A stretch of 64,000 nucleotides of DNA from Paguma larvata. Taxonomy: Eukaryota; Chordata; Mammalia; Carnivora; Viverridae. The translations under genes and the position numbers were made by a program. The first letter of the stretch is position 1. Each line of letters begins with the position of its first letter. Shown here piece by piece: positions 1 to 11,019 of this stretch. The stretch is taken from positions 109,719,746-109,783,745 of the forward strand of contig CM057826.1 of NCBI GenBank assembly GCA_030068075.1, read 5' to 3'. The notes beneath the pieces are model-generated. The model ran no database searches, had not been told where the DNA came from, and was given only the letters and a program-made list of their open reading frames with translations.

Positions 1-402
1 TTGAGAAAGTTTTCAGGCCATGGCATAGGTAGGAATGCAGGGTAAGCCCCATGGATGTGGATTCTCTTGGATCTACAGAAATGGCTGGGGATAACAATGG
101 AGCTAGAGTTCACAGAACAGAGTACTAGACAACTCTTAAAAGCTTCAGATGTCCCATTCACCTATTTCGCTGAGTACTAGTGCATGCATGTAAAGAAACA
201 GGCCAGGGAAAAACCTCCTGGAGAGGATAAAGATAACAGGGCTTGGTCCTTCCACAGGGTCAGGAATGGTACCTGTCCTCACCAGCCAGGTTGGGGACCA
301 TCTTGATTCATGGGACATTGGCTAGAGTACACAGAAGGATCCTGCCTCAGTAGTAGGGAATAAACCCACTAGAATGAGCACTGCTCCCATCTTACCCAGT
401 GT

Positions 403-1175
403 ATTTTTTTAAAGTTTTTATTTAAATTCCTATTAGTTTACACTATGATACTAGTTTCGGGTGTACAATATAGTGATTCAACACTTACATACAACACCTG
501 GTGCTCATCACACGCCTTAATTCCCATCACCTATTTCACCCCTCCCCACTCCTACCTCCCTTCTAGTAATTGTCAGTTTTCTTTTTTTTTTTTTTTTAAA
601 GTTTATTTATTTTTGAGACACATAGAGGCACAGCATGAACAGGGGAAGGGGCAGAGAGAGAGAGGGAGACACAGAATCGGAAGCAGGCTCCAGGCTCTGA
701 GCTGTCAGCTCAGAGCCCGATGCGGGGCTCGAACTCACACTGTGAGATCATGACCTGAGCCGAAGCCGGACGCTCAACCGACTGAGCCACCCAGGCGCCA
801 CCATCAGTTAGTTTTCTTAATGAGAGTCTGATTTGCCTCTCTTTTGTGTTTCTCTGTTCTCATTTGTTTTGTTTCCTAAATTCCACATGTGAGCGAAATC
901 ATACAGTATTTGTCTTACTCTGACTGACTGAATCTTGTTTAGCGTAATACTCTCTAGCTCATCCATGCTGTTGCAAATGGCAAGATTTCATTCTTTGTGA
1001 TGGCTAATATTCCAATGTGTATATTTACCACATCTTCTTTGTCTATTCATCAGTCAGTGGATCCTTGGGCATTTCATAATTTGGGTATTGTGGATAATGC
1101 TGCTATAATCATTGGGGTGCATGTGTCCCTTTGTATTATTTGCGGGGGGAGGTAAATACCTAGATACCAGTGCAT
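403..1175 (-). mobile_element. L1 3' end, antisense
   Basis: Starts with the inverted tail (TTTTTTTAAAGTTTTTATTTAA) and runs through GGTGCTCATCAC, GCAAATGGCAAGATTTC and ATAATGCTGCTATAAT, familiar antisense landmarks of the L1 3' end. Split by the SINE at 582-802. Confidence 0.8.
582..802 (-). mobile_element. Feline tRNA-Lys SINE, antisense
   Basis: Poly-T, CT-rich block complement, and the inverted tRNA head ending GCCACCCAGGCGCC. Inserted in the L1 at 403-1175; flanked by an imperfect repeat of TCAGTTTTCTT. Confidence 0.9.
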
Positions 1176-1261
1176 CTTAAAAGCAACATGCGAAAGGACC
1201 AGACTGTTTCCAAGTAACTTAACTGTGTTCTGGAACAAAGCTCAAGAGTATAGAAATACAA

Positions 1262-1486
1262 GGGACACCTGGATGGCTCAGTCGGTTAAGCATCTGACTT
1301 CTGTTCAGGTCATGATCTCACAGTCCAGGAGTTCAAGCCCCATGTCAGGTTCTGTGCTGACAGCTCACAACCTGAGCCTGCTTTGAATTCTGTGTCTCCC
1401 TCTCTCTGCCTGCTTCACCTCTGTCTTGTGCTCATTCTCTCTCTCTCAAAAAATAAATAAACGTTAAAAAATTTCTTTTCTAAAAA
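1262..1486 (+). mobile_element. Feline tRNA-Lys SINE
   Basis: Diverged head GGGACACCTGGATGGCTCAG, CT-rich middle, A-rich tail. Target duplication near GTATAGAAATACAA on the left and GTGTAGAAATACAA on the right. Confidence 0.9.
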
Positions 1487-3639
1487 GTGTAGAAATACAA
1501 AAAAAATAGCAAATAAGGTGAAATTCAGTGGCATACAATAAAAAATTATTAGGCATGCAAAGAGGCATAAAAGTACAATGTATAATAGAAATTAAAGCTC
1601 ACCCAGGGCTGACACAGATATGAGAATTACTAAAGAAATTAGAATAATTATGTAACTGTGTTCTGTATGTTCAGAAATCTAAGTAAGATTATAGAAAATA
1701 TGAAAAAGACCCGGTTGAACTTCTAGAGATGACAACTAACAATGTGTAAGATGAAAAATACACGAGATTAGACATTGCCGAGGAAAAACTTAGTAAACTA
1801 AAAGACATAGCAGTAGAAATTATAAAACATAGGAAAAAGGAAAAAATGGACTGAGCATCACTGAGCTGTGGGACTACTTCAAGCATCCTGATAATACGTG
1901 TTATTAGAATCCTTAAGGATCGAGGATAAATATAAATAAGGATAAATATATTCAAAGAAGTAATGGCCACAGTTTTTCTAGATTTGATGAAAACTATAAA
2001 CCAGAGATCTAAGAAGCTCAGCTAACGCTAAGCAAAAGAAACATGATGAAAACTATTCCAAGGTGCCTTATACTCCGATTGCTCAAAGTTAGTGATAAAC
2101 TAATTATAAAAAACTTAGATTCATCCAGAGGAAACAAAGAGATCTTTCATACAAAAGAAGAAAGAAAAGGATGATAGTAGATTTCTCATCAGAAAACAGT
2201 GCATCCAAGAACTTAATAGCTACATTTTTAAGTACCGAAAGAAAAAACTATCAATTGAGAATCTATATCCAGTGAAAATAACTATGAAAAATAATTATGA
2301 AATAGTTTTTAGATATGTAAAACTTAATCACCAGCAGACCCACACTACAAATGTGACTACAAGCAGACTCACACTATAAGACCCACTATAAGTGTGGATC
2401 TGCTTTTCTATATCTGTACCTATGTCTATATCTGTGTCTGTATTTTAGTCCTTCAGGCAGAAGGAAAGTATCCGATGGAAATGTGGACCTAGACAAAGGA
2501 TGAGAAGCTCTAGAAATGGTAGTGACATGGATAAATATGCGAGATTTTTTATATTATTTTAGCTTCTCTTACAATAATACAATAATTGTTTAAAGAAAAA
2601 TAGTGACAACATGGTTTACAATATTTGTAAAGTGCATGTGAAGTTTATAAAATATATAAAAGTAAGGTTTATGGCAAAAACCGTATAAAGATCAAGAGAA
2701 GAGAAATGAATGTATGCTGTTTTATACTTTACTGTGCATGAGGTGCTCTTAACATCACTTGTAGACTAATAAGTTAAAGATGTATACTATAAACCTTAAA
2801 CTAACCACCAAGATAACAAACCAAAGGATTAATAGCTTATAAGCTAACAAGGAAGACAAAATGGAAATGATAAAAAAAAAAAATAATTCAGTGAACACAA
2901 ATGACAGAAAAAGAAGAAAAGGGAAACCGAGATTAGATAAGTAGAAAATACAAAGATGATAGCTTTATACCTGTCTAAATAATAATATTAAATATAACTG
3001 GCCTAGATACCCAATGAAAGCAGAGGTTGTCAGATTAGATACAACTATATACTGCCTACTAAAACAAAACATAACAACAAAAGACAGACAGTGCTCTTTA
3101 AATATGAAGAAACAATCAGGTTAAATATAGAAGAATGGGGAAAGATATACCATAACACCATTGAGAAGGTTAGACTGTCTATAATGTCAAAGTAGATTTC
3201 AGAGCAAAGAATATTACCATTGGTAAAGAACATCATTGCATAATGATGGAAGAGACAATTCATCAGGAAGACCTTATGTGCCTAATAATGTAACTTTAAA
3301 ATACATACAAAATCTGAAAGAACTGCAAGAATAAATAAATAAAGCCAGAGTTCTATTTGGGGATATCAGTACCCCGTTTTCAATAATCAATAGAGAAAGT
3401 AGAAAGAAAATTACTAAAGATATAGAAGATTTGAATAATGCTATCAACAAGATTGATGTTTATATAACACTCCACCCAGCAATAGCACTGCTTTTTAAGT
3501 ACACATAGAACACTGATTTCAAGACTTAAATAAAGCTATAGTTATCAAGACTGTAGTAGTTGTATAAAGATAAGCAAATAGATCAGTGGAACAGAATAGA
3601 GTAGGAATTGGATAATTAGAGCTCACAGGGGAAATCCAG

Positions 3640-3810
3640 GCTGCCTCCTTTTTTAAATAAAGTATTATTAGAATACAGCCACACCCATTTGTTTATGTAT
3701 CACCTATGGCTGCTTTTGTGCCACAACAGCAGATTGGGTAGTGCCAGCAGATATCTTGTGGTCTGCAAAGCCTAAAACATTTATTCTCTGTCCCTTTACA
3801 TAAAAAGTTT
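3640..3810 (-). mobile_element. hAT-type non-autonomous DNA transposon
   Basis: Contains TTAGAATACAGCCACACCCATTTG, GGCTGCTTTTGTGCCACAA, GTGGTCTGCAAAGCCTAAAA and TTTACATAAAAAGTTT, the inverted text of the common mammalian element that starts CAGGGGTCGGCAAACTTTTTC. Same family as 5805-5975 and 25795-25975. Confidence 0.7.
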
Positions 3811-4306
3811 AGCCAGCCATGGAATAAAGAGTACCTAAATAGACTCACACATATATAGACAGTTGATTTTTGATGAAAGTATAACAAGGTAATTCGCTTG
3901 AGAAAGGATAGTTTTTCTGCATACAGTTCTGAAATAATTGGCTATTCATATGTAATGAAAATAACTTGAATACCTACTTTATACGATATATAAACATTAT
4001 CTTGAAATAGTTGATAGACCTAAATATAAAACATAAAACTTTAAAACTTTGAGCTAGAAAACATAGGAGAAAACCTTTGAGAATTTGGGGTAAGCAAAGA
4101 TTTCTTAGATACAATACTTTGATACCAAAAGATTAGTGCTTAGATACCAAAAGCACTAATTCATAAATTGGACTTCATTAAAATGAATATTTCTGCTCTT
4201 TAAAAAGCATTGTTGATGGAATGGAATGATAAACTACATATTGGAAGAGTATACTTAAAAGAGTTTTCTAATAAAGATCTTATGTCTAGAATATATATAT
4301 ATTTAA

Positions 4307-4505
4307 TTTTTTTAATGTTTATTTATTTTTGAGAGACAGAGTATGAGCAGGAGAGGGGCAGAAAGAGAGAGACACAGAATCTGAAGCAGACTCCAGGCTC
4401 TGAGCTGTCAGCACAGAGCCGGATGCAGCGCTCAAACCCATGAACTGTGAGATCATGACCTGAGCCGAAGTTAGATGCTTAACTGTCTGAGCCACCCAGG
4501 CGTCC
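4307..4505 (-). mobile_element. Feline tRNA-Lys SINE, antisense
   Basis: TTTTTAATGTTTATTTATTTTTGAGAG start and a head ending GAGCCACCCAGGCGTCC, directly abutting the GATA array. Confidence 0.9.
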
Positions 4506-4562
<57 letters not shown>

Positions 4563-4591
4563 CATAGATACATAGATACATAGATAGATAC

Positions 4592-4651
<60 letters not shown>

Positions 4652-4713
4652 TTTTTTTTTGGAATGTTTGTTTATTTTTGAGAGGGAGAAGGTGATAGAT
4701 AGATAGATAGATA
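4506..4713. repeat. (GATA)n microsatellite with embedded duplication
   Basis: About 145 bp of GATA with GATACATA interruptions (4506-4650), then 45 bp of SINE tail, then five more GATA units (4694-4713). Long uninterrupted runs suggest it is polymorphic. Confidence 0.95.
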
Positions 4714-4918
4714 GTTTTTTTTTGGAATGTTTGTTTATTTTTGAGAGGGAGAGGGTGAGCGATGGAGGGGCAGAGAGAGACGGAGACATGGAATATGAAG
4801 TAGATTCCAGGTTCTGAGCTGTCAACACAGAGCCTCATGCTGGACTTGAAACCATGAACCGTGAGATGATGACCTGAGCCAAAGTCATGCTTAACTGAAT
4901 GAGCCACCCAGGCGCCCT
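4651..4918 (-). mobile_element. Feline tRNA-Lys SINE, antisense, with duplicated tail end
   Basis: A 45-bp piece beginning GTTTTTTTTTGGAATG occurs at 4651 and again at 4714, 63 bp apart with GATA units between. The remaining SINE body follows to GCCACCCAGGCGCCC. Confidence 0.88.
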
Positions 4919-5286
4919 TAGAATATATTTTTAAAACTTCCTAAACATAATGTAAAAACAACAAACCCAGTTTAAAAATGGGCAAAATATTTGGAGATAT
5001 CACCAAAGAAGAATATGAATAAATATATACCTATCATATATATGACCTAGCTATTAAACTAGGTATTTTCCAAAGAGAAATGAAATGTCCATACAAAGAC
5101 ATGGAACTGATTATATTATATTTATTCCACTAATGTATTATGCACCAGCTTACAACAAGGAAGTCAGTTTATCCATCCAACAAATGTATTGCGGCGCTTA
5201 CTTTGCCACGTATGATTCTTGATGCTAGGTGCATAGTTGAGAACAAAACACACAAAATTTCTTGCCTAATTGCATTCTGTTTTAGG

Positions 5287-5763
5287 TGCAGCACAGTTTC
5301 CCAGGGCTGCTGTAACCAAGTGCCACGAACTAGGTGACTTAGAAAACAGTAGAAGTTTATTCTGTTAAGTTATTCTATTAAGAGAAGTTTATTCTCTTGA
5401 GGTTCTGGAGGCCAGAAATCGTTCTGAAACTCTGGATAGAATCTTTCTTTGCCTCTTCATAGCTTCTGGTGGTAACTGTTAGTTAGGCCCTGGCATTTCT
5501 TAACTTATAGCTGCATCACTCCAGTCCCCTGCCTGTGTTGTCACATGGCATTGTGCTTGTGTGTTTTGTCTCATAACGACAACTAACCAGTATGAAGAGC
5601 CCACTCCATTATGATATCTTAACTAATTACATCTGTCATAGTATGATGTAATATACTATGAATGATGTATGATGACCCATGAACAGGGTCATATTATGAG
5701 CTACTGGGGGGTAGGAGCTCAACATATCGTGCAGGAAGAAAACACAATTCAACCTGTAACAGC
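5287..5763 (-). mobile_element. MLT1-type LTR (ERVL-MaLR), antisense
   Basis: Reverse-strand MLT1 landmarks in order: TTTCCCAGGGCTGCTGTAAC, GAAGTTTATTCTC, GTTCTGGAGGCCAGAA, TGTTGTCACATGGC, TAACTAATTACATCTG, AACACAATTCAACCTGTAACA. An old non-coding LTR. Confidence 0.8.
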
Positions 5764-5804
5764 CAATAAACAAAATAAGTAAGTTAAATACTATTTTAGA
5801 GCAG

Positions 5805-5975
5805 GGATTGGCATACTATGGTCCACAGACCTAATCTAACATGCATCCTATTTTATTAAATAAGTTTTTATTAGAATTCAGCCATGCCTTTTTTAAAATT
5901 TAAATCCAAGTTAGTTAACATTTAGTGTGCCCATTTGTTTACATACAATCTCTAACAGAGTTAACTACTTGCAAC
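5805..5975 (-). mobile_element. hAT-type element interrupted by a tiny L1 tail
   Basis: Left part ends TTAGAATTCAGCCATGCC and the right part resumes GCCCATTTGTTTACATACAA. About 37 bp resembling the antisense L1 3' end lies between. Confidence 0.65.
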
Positions 5976-6830
5976 AAAGACCTTAACACACACAAAACCT
6001 AAAATAATTGTTATTTGGCTCTTCATAAGAAATACTTGCCAAACTGTTTTAAAAAGTGTTAAGTGCCATTGAGAAAAAAAAACAGGAAAGGAAGATAAGC
6101 AATACTGGGTGGTCAGGGAGAACCTGTATGAGAAGATGAATTTGAGCAAATGTGAGGAACCAATCTTTATGTATTGACTTAGAAAGTTATTCACAATGTA
6201 GTAAGGGAAAAAAGCAAGTTATAGAACATTTTTGTGAAATAAAGTATATATTTATACAGTATAATGTTACAGTATATAAATAAAAATTTTGCAAGAGTAT
6301 CCACCAGATTGTTCACAGTAGTTATCTTGCTGGGATCATAGAGGACTTGTACATAACATTTTCAACTGCCATTCACTTGAAAATTTAAAAATAATTATTT
6401 CCTTTACATTTTAATATAACATTGTTATAAATTCAATTTTTTATATATTATTAAATTATATCAAAATCTTAGTATGTGTGAAACAATAATGAAGGATTCA
6501 GCGCCTTGCCTAAGTTTGAAGTTATCTTTTACATTTCAAAGAGGAACCGCCATTACTTTTACACCAGAATTTAACCTAGCACTGAATTTTAAACTGCATT
6601 TTTATTTCTGTGTGCATAAAATAGTTTGGCAGTTGAAGAATTAGTAGTCGTAACTGTTAGTGAAAGGTTAAAAGGTTTGATTTTATTAAAGATTTGCTTT
6701 CACTGCTTTTGTCAAATTCAACAAAATGTCTTTTTCATGTTTCTGTGACATTACATGAAAATCAGGGAAGTTTAGACTAGGCACAGAGGGGTTGATAATG
6801 TTTTCCAGGTATGTATTAAAACAGTAGGAT

Positions 6831-7019
6831 GGGGACGCCTGAGTAGCTCAGTTGATTAAGCCTCCAACTTCGGCTCAGGTCGTGATCTTGCAGTTCGCGA
6901 GTTCGAGCCTTGCGTCTGACAGCTCAGAGCCTGGAGCCTGCCTAGGATTCTGTGTCCCTCTCTCTGCCTCTCCCCGACTCAGTCTCTGTCTCTCAAAAAT
7001 GAATAAACGTTAAAAAAAA
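6831..7019 (+). mobile_element. Feline tRNA-Lys SINE
   Basis: GGGGACGCCTGAGTAGCTCAG head, CT-rich middle, and AATAAACGTTAAAAAAAA tail. Ends about 180 bp before IL6ST exon 2. Confidence 0.9.
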
Positions 7020-7206
7020 TAGGATGTTTAAATATCGTTATACAGGTGTTTATGGGATTGTTTTATACTGAAGGTCAGAAGGTATCTACAATGGGATACT
7101 TTCAGAAAGCCTTATACCAGGCAAGGATTTAAGAAGTAAGAATATAATAAATACTATCAAAGCTAGCTTTCCGTATAAGGCTTTCCTCTCTTTATAGTGA
7201 GGATCA

Positions 7207-7221
7207 ATGAAAAGAGCATGA
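7207..7221 (+). promoter_or_regulatory. uORF 1 in IL6ST exon 2 (4 codons, MKRA)
   Basis: ATG AAA AGA GCA TGA. The human counterpart, from memory, is also four codons (MEKA). The stop overlaps the start of the next uORF as ATGA. A role in lowering or gating translation of gp130 is inferred only. Confidence 0.5.
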
Positions 7222-7274
7222 CTTTTGGAGGCAGAATTAGTTTCACATCTCTACTTCACTTTCTAATTTTATGA
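7218..7274 (+). promoter_or_regulatory. uORF 2 in IL6ST exon 2 (18 codons)
   Basis: Begins at the ATG inside the ATGA that ends uORF 1 and stops at TGA 5 nt before the splice donor, so it lies wholly within this exon. The peptide (MTFGGRISF, then a leucine-rich end LLHFLIL) resembles the 19-codon human version I recall. Function is inferred. Confidence 0.45.
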
Positions 7275-7756
7275 TTTGGGTAAGTAACTTAACCTGTTTC
7301 ATTTTTGTGATGTTCCAGTAATTAATCCTTGCTATTCGAAACCTATTGAATTCAATATCATGAGTGAACCCTAAGATAAACCATAGACTAAGGTTGATTA
7401 TAGTGTGTCATTGAGGTTCAGCATTGGTAAAATGTACCATTCTGATGAGCGATGTTGATAATGAGAGAGGCTCTCCATGTGTGGGGGCAAGAGGGTATGT
7501 GGGAATTCTTTGTACCTTCCTCAATTTTGTTTTAAATCTAAAGCTGTTCTAAAAATACAAACTCATAAAAAAATAATAAAATAGTAATCTTTGCCCAACT
7601 TACCTGCTTCTCTAGGATATTAAGAGAATCAAGTGAAATAATTTACAGAAAAACACTTGTATAACGTAAAATAGTAGTATAAAAATGTTAGTTATGAATT
7701 AATAGTACTAATGGAATAGAGCAGAGCCGGGTAATTTTTAAAATAATAATTAGTTA

Positions 7757-7990
7757 GGGGCACCTGGTGGCTCAGTCTGTTTAGCTTCCAGCTTCGGCTC
7801 AGGTCATGATCTCATGGTTTATGAGTTTGAGCCCTGTGTTGGGCTCTATGCTCACCTCAGAGCCTGGAGCCTGCTTCGCTTTCCATGTCTCCCTCTCTCT
7901 CTGCTCCTCCCCCGTTCACTTGTGCACCGTTTACTTGTGCACACATGCGTGCTCTCCATCTCTCTCAAAAATAAACATTAAAAAATAAAT
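7757..7990 (+). mobile_element. Feline tRNA-Lys SINE
   Basis: GGGGCACCTGGTGGCTCAG head. Flanked by AATAATAATTAGTTAG on the left and AACAATAAGTAGTTAG on the right. Confidence 0.92.
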
Positions 7991-8437
7991 AAAACAATAA
8001 GTAGTTAGTAAAATGTAAGTTTGACAGATTTTTTGCAGATTTTTCAGAGTAACACTGTACTATGTATACATGATACCATATTGAAATTTTCCCCATCTTG
8101 ATCTCCGCCCAGCTTACTCAATAAACATTACTTTGCCTTCTACTTGGCAATAATAGTTCATCTATTCTGCAAACACAGTAGTAATATTACTGTAGTAACT
8201 AAGTTTATATTGACATTCTTCCTCCCATGAAATGTATATCTAAATGTATTATTCATGCTTCTTTGTTCTGTCATTGGTTCAAAGTGAAACAAACAAGAGA
8301 CTCAAAAATCACAATCCACACATAACAAAAATAATTTATAAAGGACAAAACTATTAAATATTTATCAATTATAATTTCCATGCATTCTCCCACTTGAGAA
8401 AATCCATGGGAATCAAAGTAAATAAGAACAATCAACT

Positions 8438-8649
8438 GGGGCGCCTGGGTGGCTCAGTTGGTTGAGCGTCCGACTTCAGCTCAGGTCATGATCTCGCGGT
8501 TCCTGAGTTCGAGCCCCGCGTCGGGCTCTGTGCTGACAGCTCAGAGCCTGGAGCCTGCTTTGGATTCTGTGTCTCCCTCTCTCTCTGCCCTTCCCTAGCT
8601 CAGTCTCTCTCAGAAATAAATAAACATTAAAAAAATATTTAAAAAAAAA
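8438..8649 (+). mobile_element. Feline tRNA-Lys SINE, full length, young
   Basis: Near-consensus copy with perfect 14-bp target duplications AAGAACAATCAACT at 8424-8437 and 8650-8663. Confidence 0.96.
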
Positions 8650-8663
8650 AAGAACAATCAACT

Positions 8664-9834
8664 ATAGAGATAGTGTGGAATTTGTTCTAATTTTTTTAAT
8701 CAGTTACAAACTCTATTACTTTAGTAGTGAATTACTTGTGATGCATCTTATAGCACCTTTCAACACATGATTACTGTGTCGAGCCACCATAGTTGAGGAA
8801 TTGCCACTGTAGAAGAACGAACCACTCAGTGCTTGGAATAAACATTCCCTGTATTTGTCGTTGATAGTTAGGTTTTAGCTTCATAGAATCTTCCAAAATA
8901 ACATGTAAATATCACAGAAAATTACTGTTTGCAATGCGGTTGTAAAATATGCTTGGAAAATTCTGCAAGAGATGAGGGAGGATAATGCTAATAATAGAAT
9001 TGTAAATTGAGTGTGTCTTGTCAGCAAACTGAAAGGACAGAAACAATAAGCTGGATACTGTCAATTCTGTCCATTTTAAAACAAGATAAGCCCCCAAATG
9101 AGGTTGATTGTATTGTGTTTAATATTTTAGCTAATGCTACTCTGTTTCCATCTCTTAGGTTTGGATTATGAAATTAAGCTCCTTAATAGATGTTTCTTCA
9201 TCACATCTCAATGTCAGTCCTTTAAAAATTAGGAAATGTTGCTTTCTATTAAAATGTGAAACCTAACTTTGCCTGTTTTCCTTTTACTTCATGTGTTTCG
9301 TGGCCCCGCTTAGATAAATCTAATTGCTTTGTGGTAACTATAAATACCTTCATAGGACCTCTTGTTTCTGAGTTTTGTTTTAAGAATATAGTGCAGTAGA
9401 AAGATTGCCAGTTTCCAGGAACCATAGAGAATCCTCTCTACAGTGTGAACTGAACAAGGTGCTTGGTGGGGGTGATCAGGATGGCATGACCACATATTGC
9501 TCTCCTAACATGCCCAGATATTTGGTTTGTTTTGATGAACACTTGAGTGGTGTGGATTTTTCTCACACGGGACTATTTAAAGTTGGCAAGTAAGAAGTAC
9601 AACATGTGGAGGAAAATGGTTCCTGCGCCTTACTTTTTTATACCTTTACCGTGGGACAATCTAAATAGTTCATGAGCAAATTATTTATGGAGTGACTGTT
9701 ACATGATAAGGGAGTACATAAAATCAAGTTAGTGTTTCTGTTTAATAAAATACTTAGTTCCAAATACAGTACTGTGAAGCCCTCACCAAGAAGTTGATAG
9801 TGTTCTTTGGGAGAGTTTACACATCAAGAGTTTT
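8664..9834. other. Part of intron 2, nothing recognised
   Basis: AT-rich intronic sequence with no exon, repeat family or RNA gene that I can name. Short open frames at 9310-9593 overlap on both strands and look like chance. Confidence 0.5.
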
Positions 9835-10970
9835 TTTATTTAAATGTATTTTATTGACTAAGTACTAAAGTCACATAGTACAACATTGGACAGGTACAAT
9901 GAGTATATGGTAGAGAGTCTCCCTCCTACCCAGGTTCTTACCTAGTGGCAGCCAGTATTTGAATTTTTATCCTTCTAGAGGGATTTTACGCATATATAAG
10001 GAAAATGGTTGTGTGTTTTATCTTTTTTTGTTTTTTTCCCACAAATAACAAAAATATACTGTTCTCTACTTTAACAATATTTTAGATATCATTACATATC
10101 TGTAGATTTAGAGCTTCCTCATTTTTTTGTAGATACATGTATGCTCTATTTGGAAGTGCCATAATTTAACTGCTCTTCTATTCATGAACATTTAGTTGCT
10201 TCAGCCTTTTACCGTCCTCTAGTTGCTAACCTTATATATGTGTCATTTTGCTCATGTCTTTAGGATAAAATACTAGAAATAGAATCATTACTTTCAAACA
10301 TATGTATATTTTAATTTTGATCAATAATGCAAAACTGAGCATATGCCTTATATGGGTAGGTTCTATGTTTATAATTGAGCTCTCCTTTACAAATAATAAA
10401 ATTCACTGTTTTAAGTGTACAGTTTTTGGGAAGGTCATGCCATTTTATACTATAATGTGCGGTGTGTATGAGAATGCCTTTATGTCATAGTCTCAAACAG
10501 TCATAATGCTGTTGATAATTTTTAGTTTTTATATTTTGACCAAAGCTAGAAATGATATTGGGTGGTTTTTACTAAGTACAGCTTGCATGCAATAAAGTCC
10601 ACTGATCAGAACCATAGTCCAATGTATAGAACATGTCCAGCATCTCAGATTGCTCCCTTCTGTCCTCGTCCCCACCCCCCAAAAAAGATAACCGTTATTC
10701 TGATCTCTATCACCACAGATTACATTTGCCTGATTTTGAGCTTTATATAAAGGGAATCATGTATACTTTTTTGTGTCTGATTGCTTTCTTCTCTGTTGTA
10801 TGTGAGATTCAGTCATTTTGTTTTGAGTACCTGTAATTCTTTTTCATTGCTGTGATTTAGTTACTTGAATTTTTCTGTTCCACCGTTTTTCTGGTTTTGT
10901 TTGCTTTTACTTTTCAGAATTTATGATTAAAACTTGTATGAACATTCTCGTACACGTCTTTTAAAGGAAT
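9835..10970 (-). mobile_element. Antisense L1-class relics
   Basis: Two adjoining degraded pieces with the L1 3'-region look: ATTCATGAACATTTAGTTGCTTC in the first, and ATAAAATTCACTGTTTTAAGTGTACAG and AAAGGGAATCATG in the second. Confidence 0.55.
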
Positions 10971-11019
10971 GAGGCACTTGTTTCTTTTGAGTATACACCT
11001 TGTCTAGGTGGATTTTGTT

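Larger units (their letters stand above)
1500..5160 (+). mobile_element. Old L1 relic, sense, in pieces
   Basis: Degenerate L1 text in order: the ORF1-ORF2 region (near 2130-2290 and 3010-3060), then ORF2 (AGATCAGTGGAACAGAATAGAG near 3580), then ORF2 C-terminal sequence (near 4060-4190 and 4960-5110). Interrupted by a hAT copy, two SINEs and a GATA array. No intact frame. Confidence 0.65.
7198..7279 (+). other. IL6ST: IL6ST non-coding exon 2 (5' UTR), derived from a MIR SINE
   Basis: 82 bp between a CTCTCTTTATAG acceptor and a strong GG|GTAAGT donor. It aligns by eye with the human IL6ST second 5' UTR exon as I remember it: both have the AATG..AAA.GCATGAC core and end in TTTGTGATTTGG or TTTATGATTTGG. 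The downstream exon 3 starts AAATAT, as expected. The exon and about 30 bp beyond it match a MIR SINE, whose TTGGGCAAGTTACTTAACCT stretch has become the splice donor. The exon carries two short uORFs (listed separately). It is inferred from homology; RNA-seq junction reads from 7279 to 12606 would confirm it. Confidence 0.75.
7195..7310 (+). mobile_element. MIR SINE forming IL6ST exon 2
   Basis: Matches the MIR core: GAGCATGACTTTTGGAG, CTACTTCACTTTCTAATTTTATG, and GGGTAAGTAACTTAACCTG, where the MIR consensus has GGGCAAGTTACTTAACCT. The last is the exon's donor. Confidence 0.75.

Noticed and set aside
1..400. IL6ST promoter or exon 1 at the left edge
   Set aside because: No CpG-rich region or recognisable exon 1 sequence; exon 1 must lie further upstream.
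4506..4650. CRISPR-like regular repeats
   Set aside because: A simple 4-bp microsatellite in a mammalian intron, with no spacers.
4319..4907. Open frames of 142 and 169 codons rich in YLSIYLSI
   Set aside because: They are translations of the GATA array and SINEs, not proteins.
8438..8520. tRNA genes at the SINE heads
   Set aside because: The heads are tRNA-Lys derived but recur about twenty times with A-rich tails and target repeats, so they are SINEs, not working tRNA genes.
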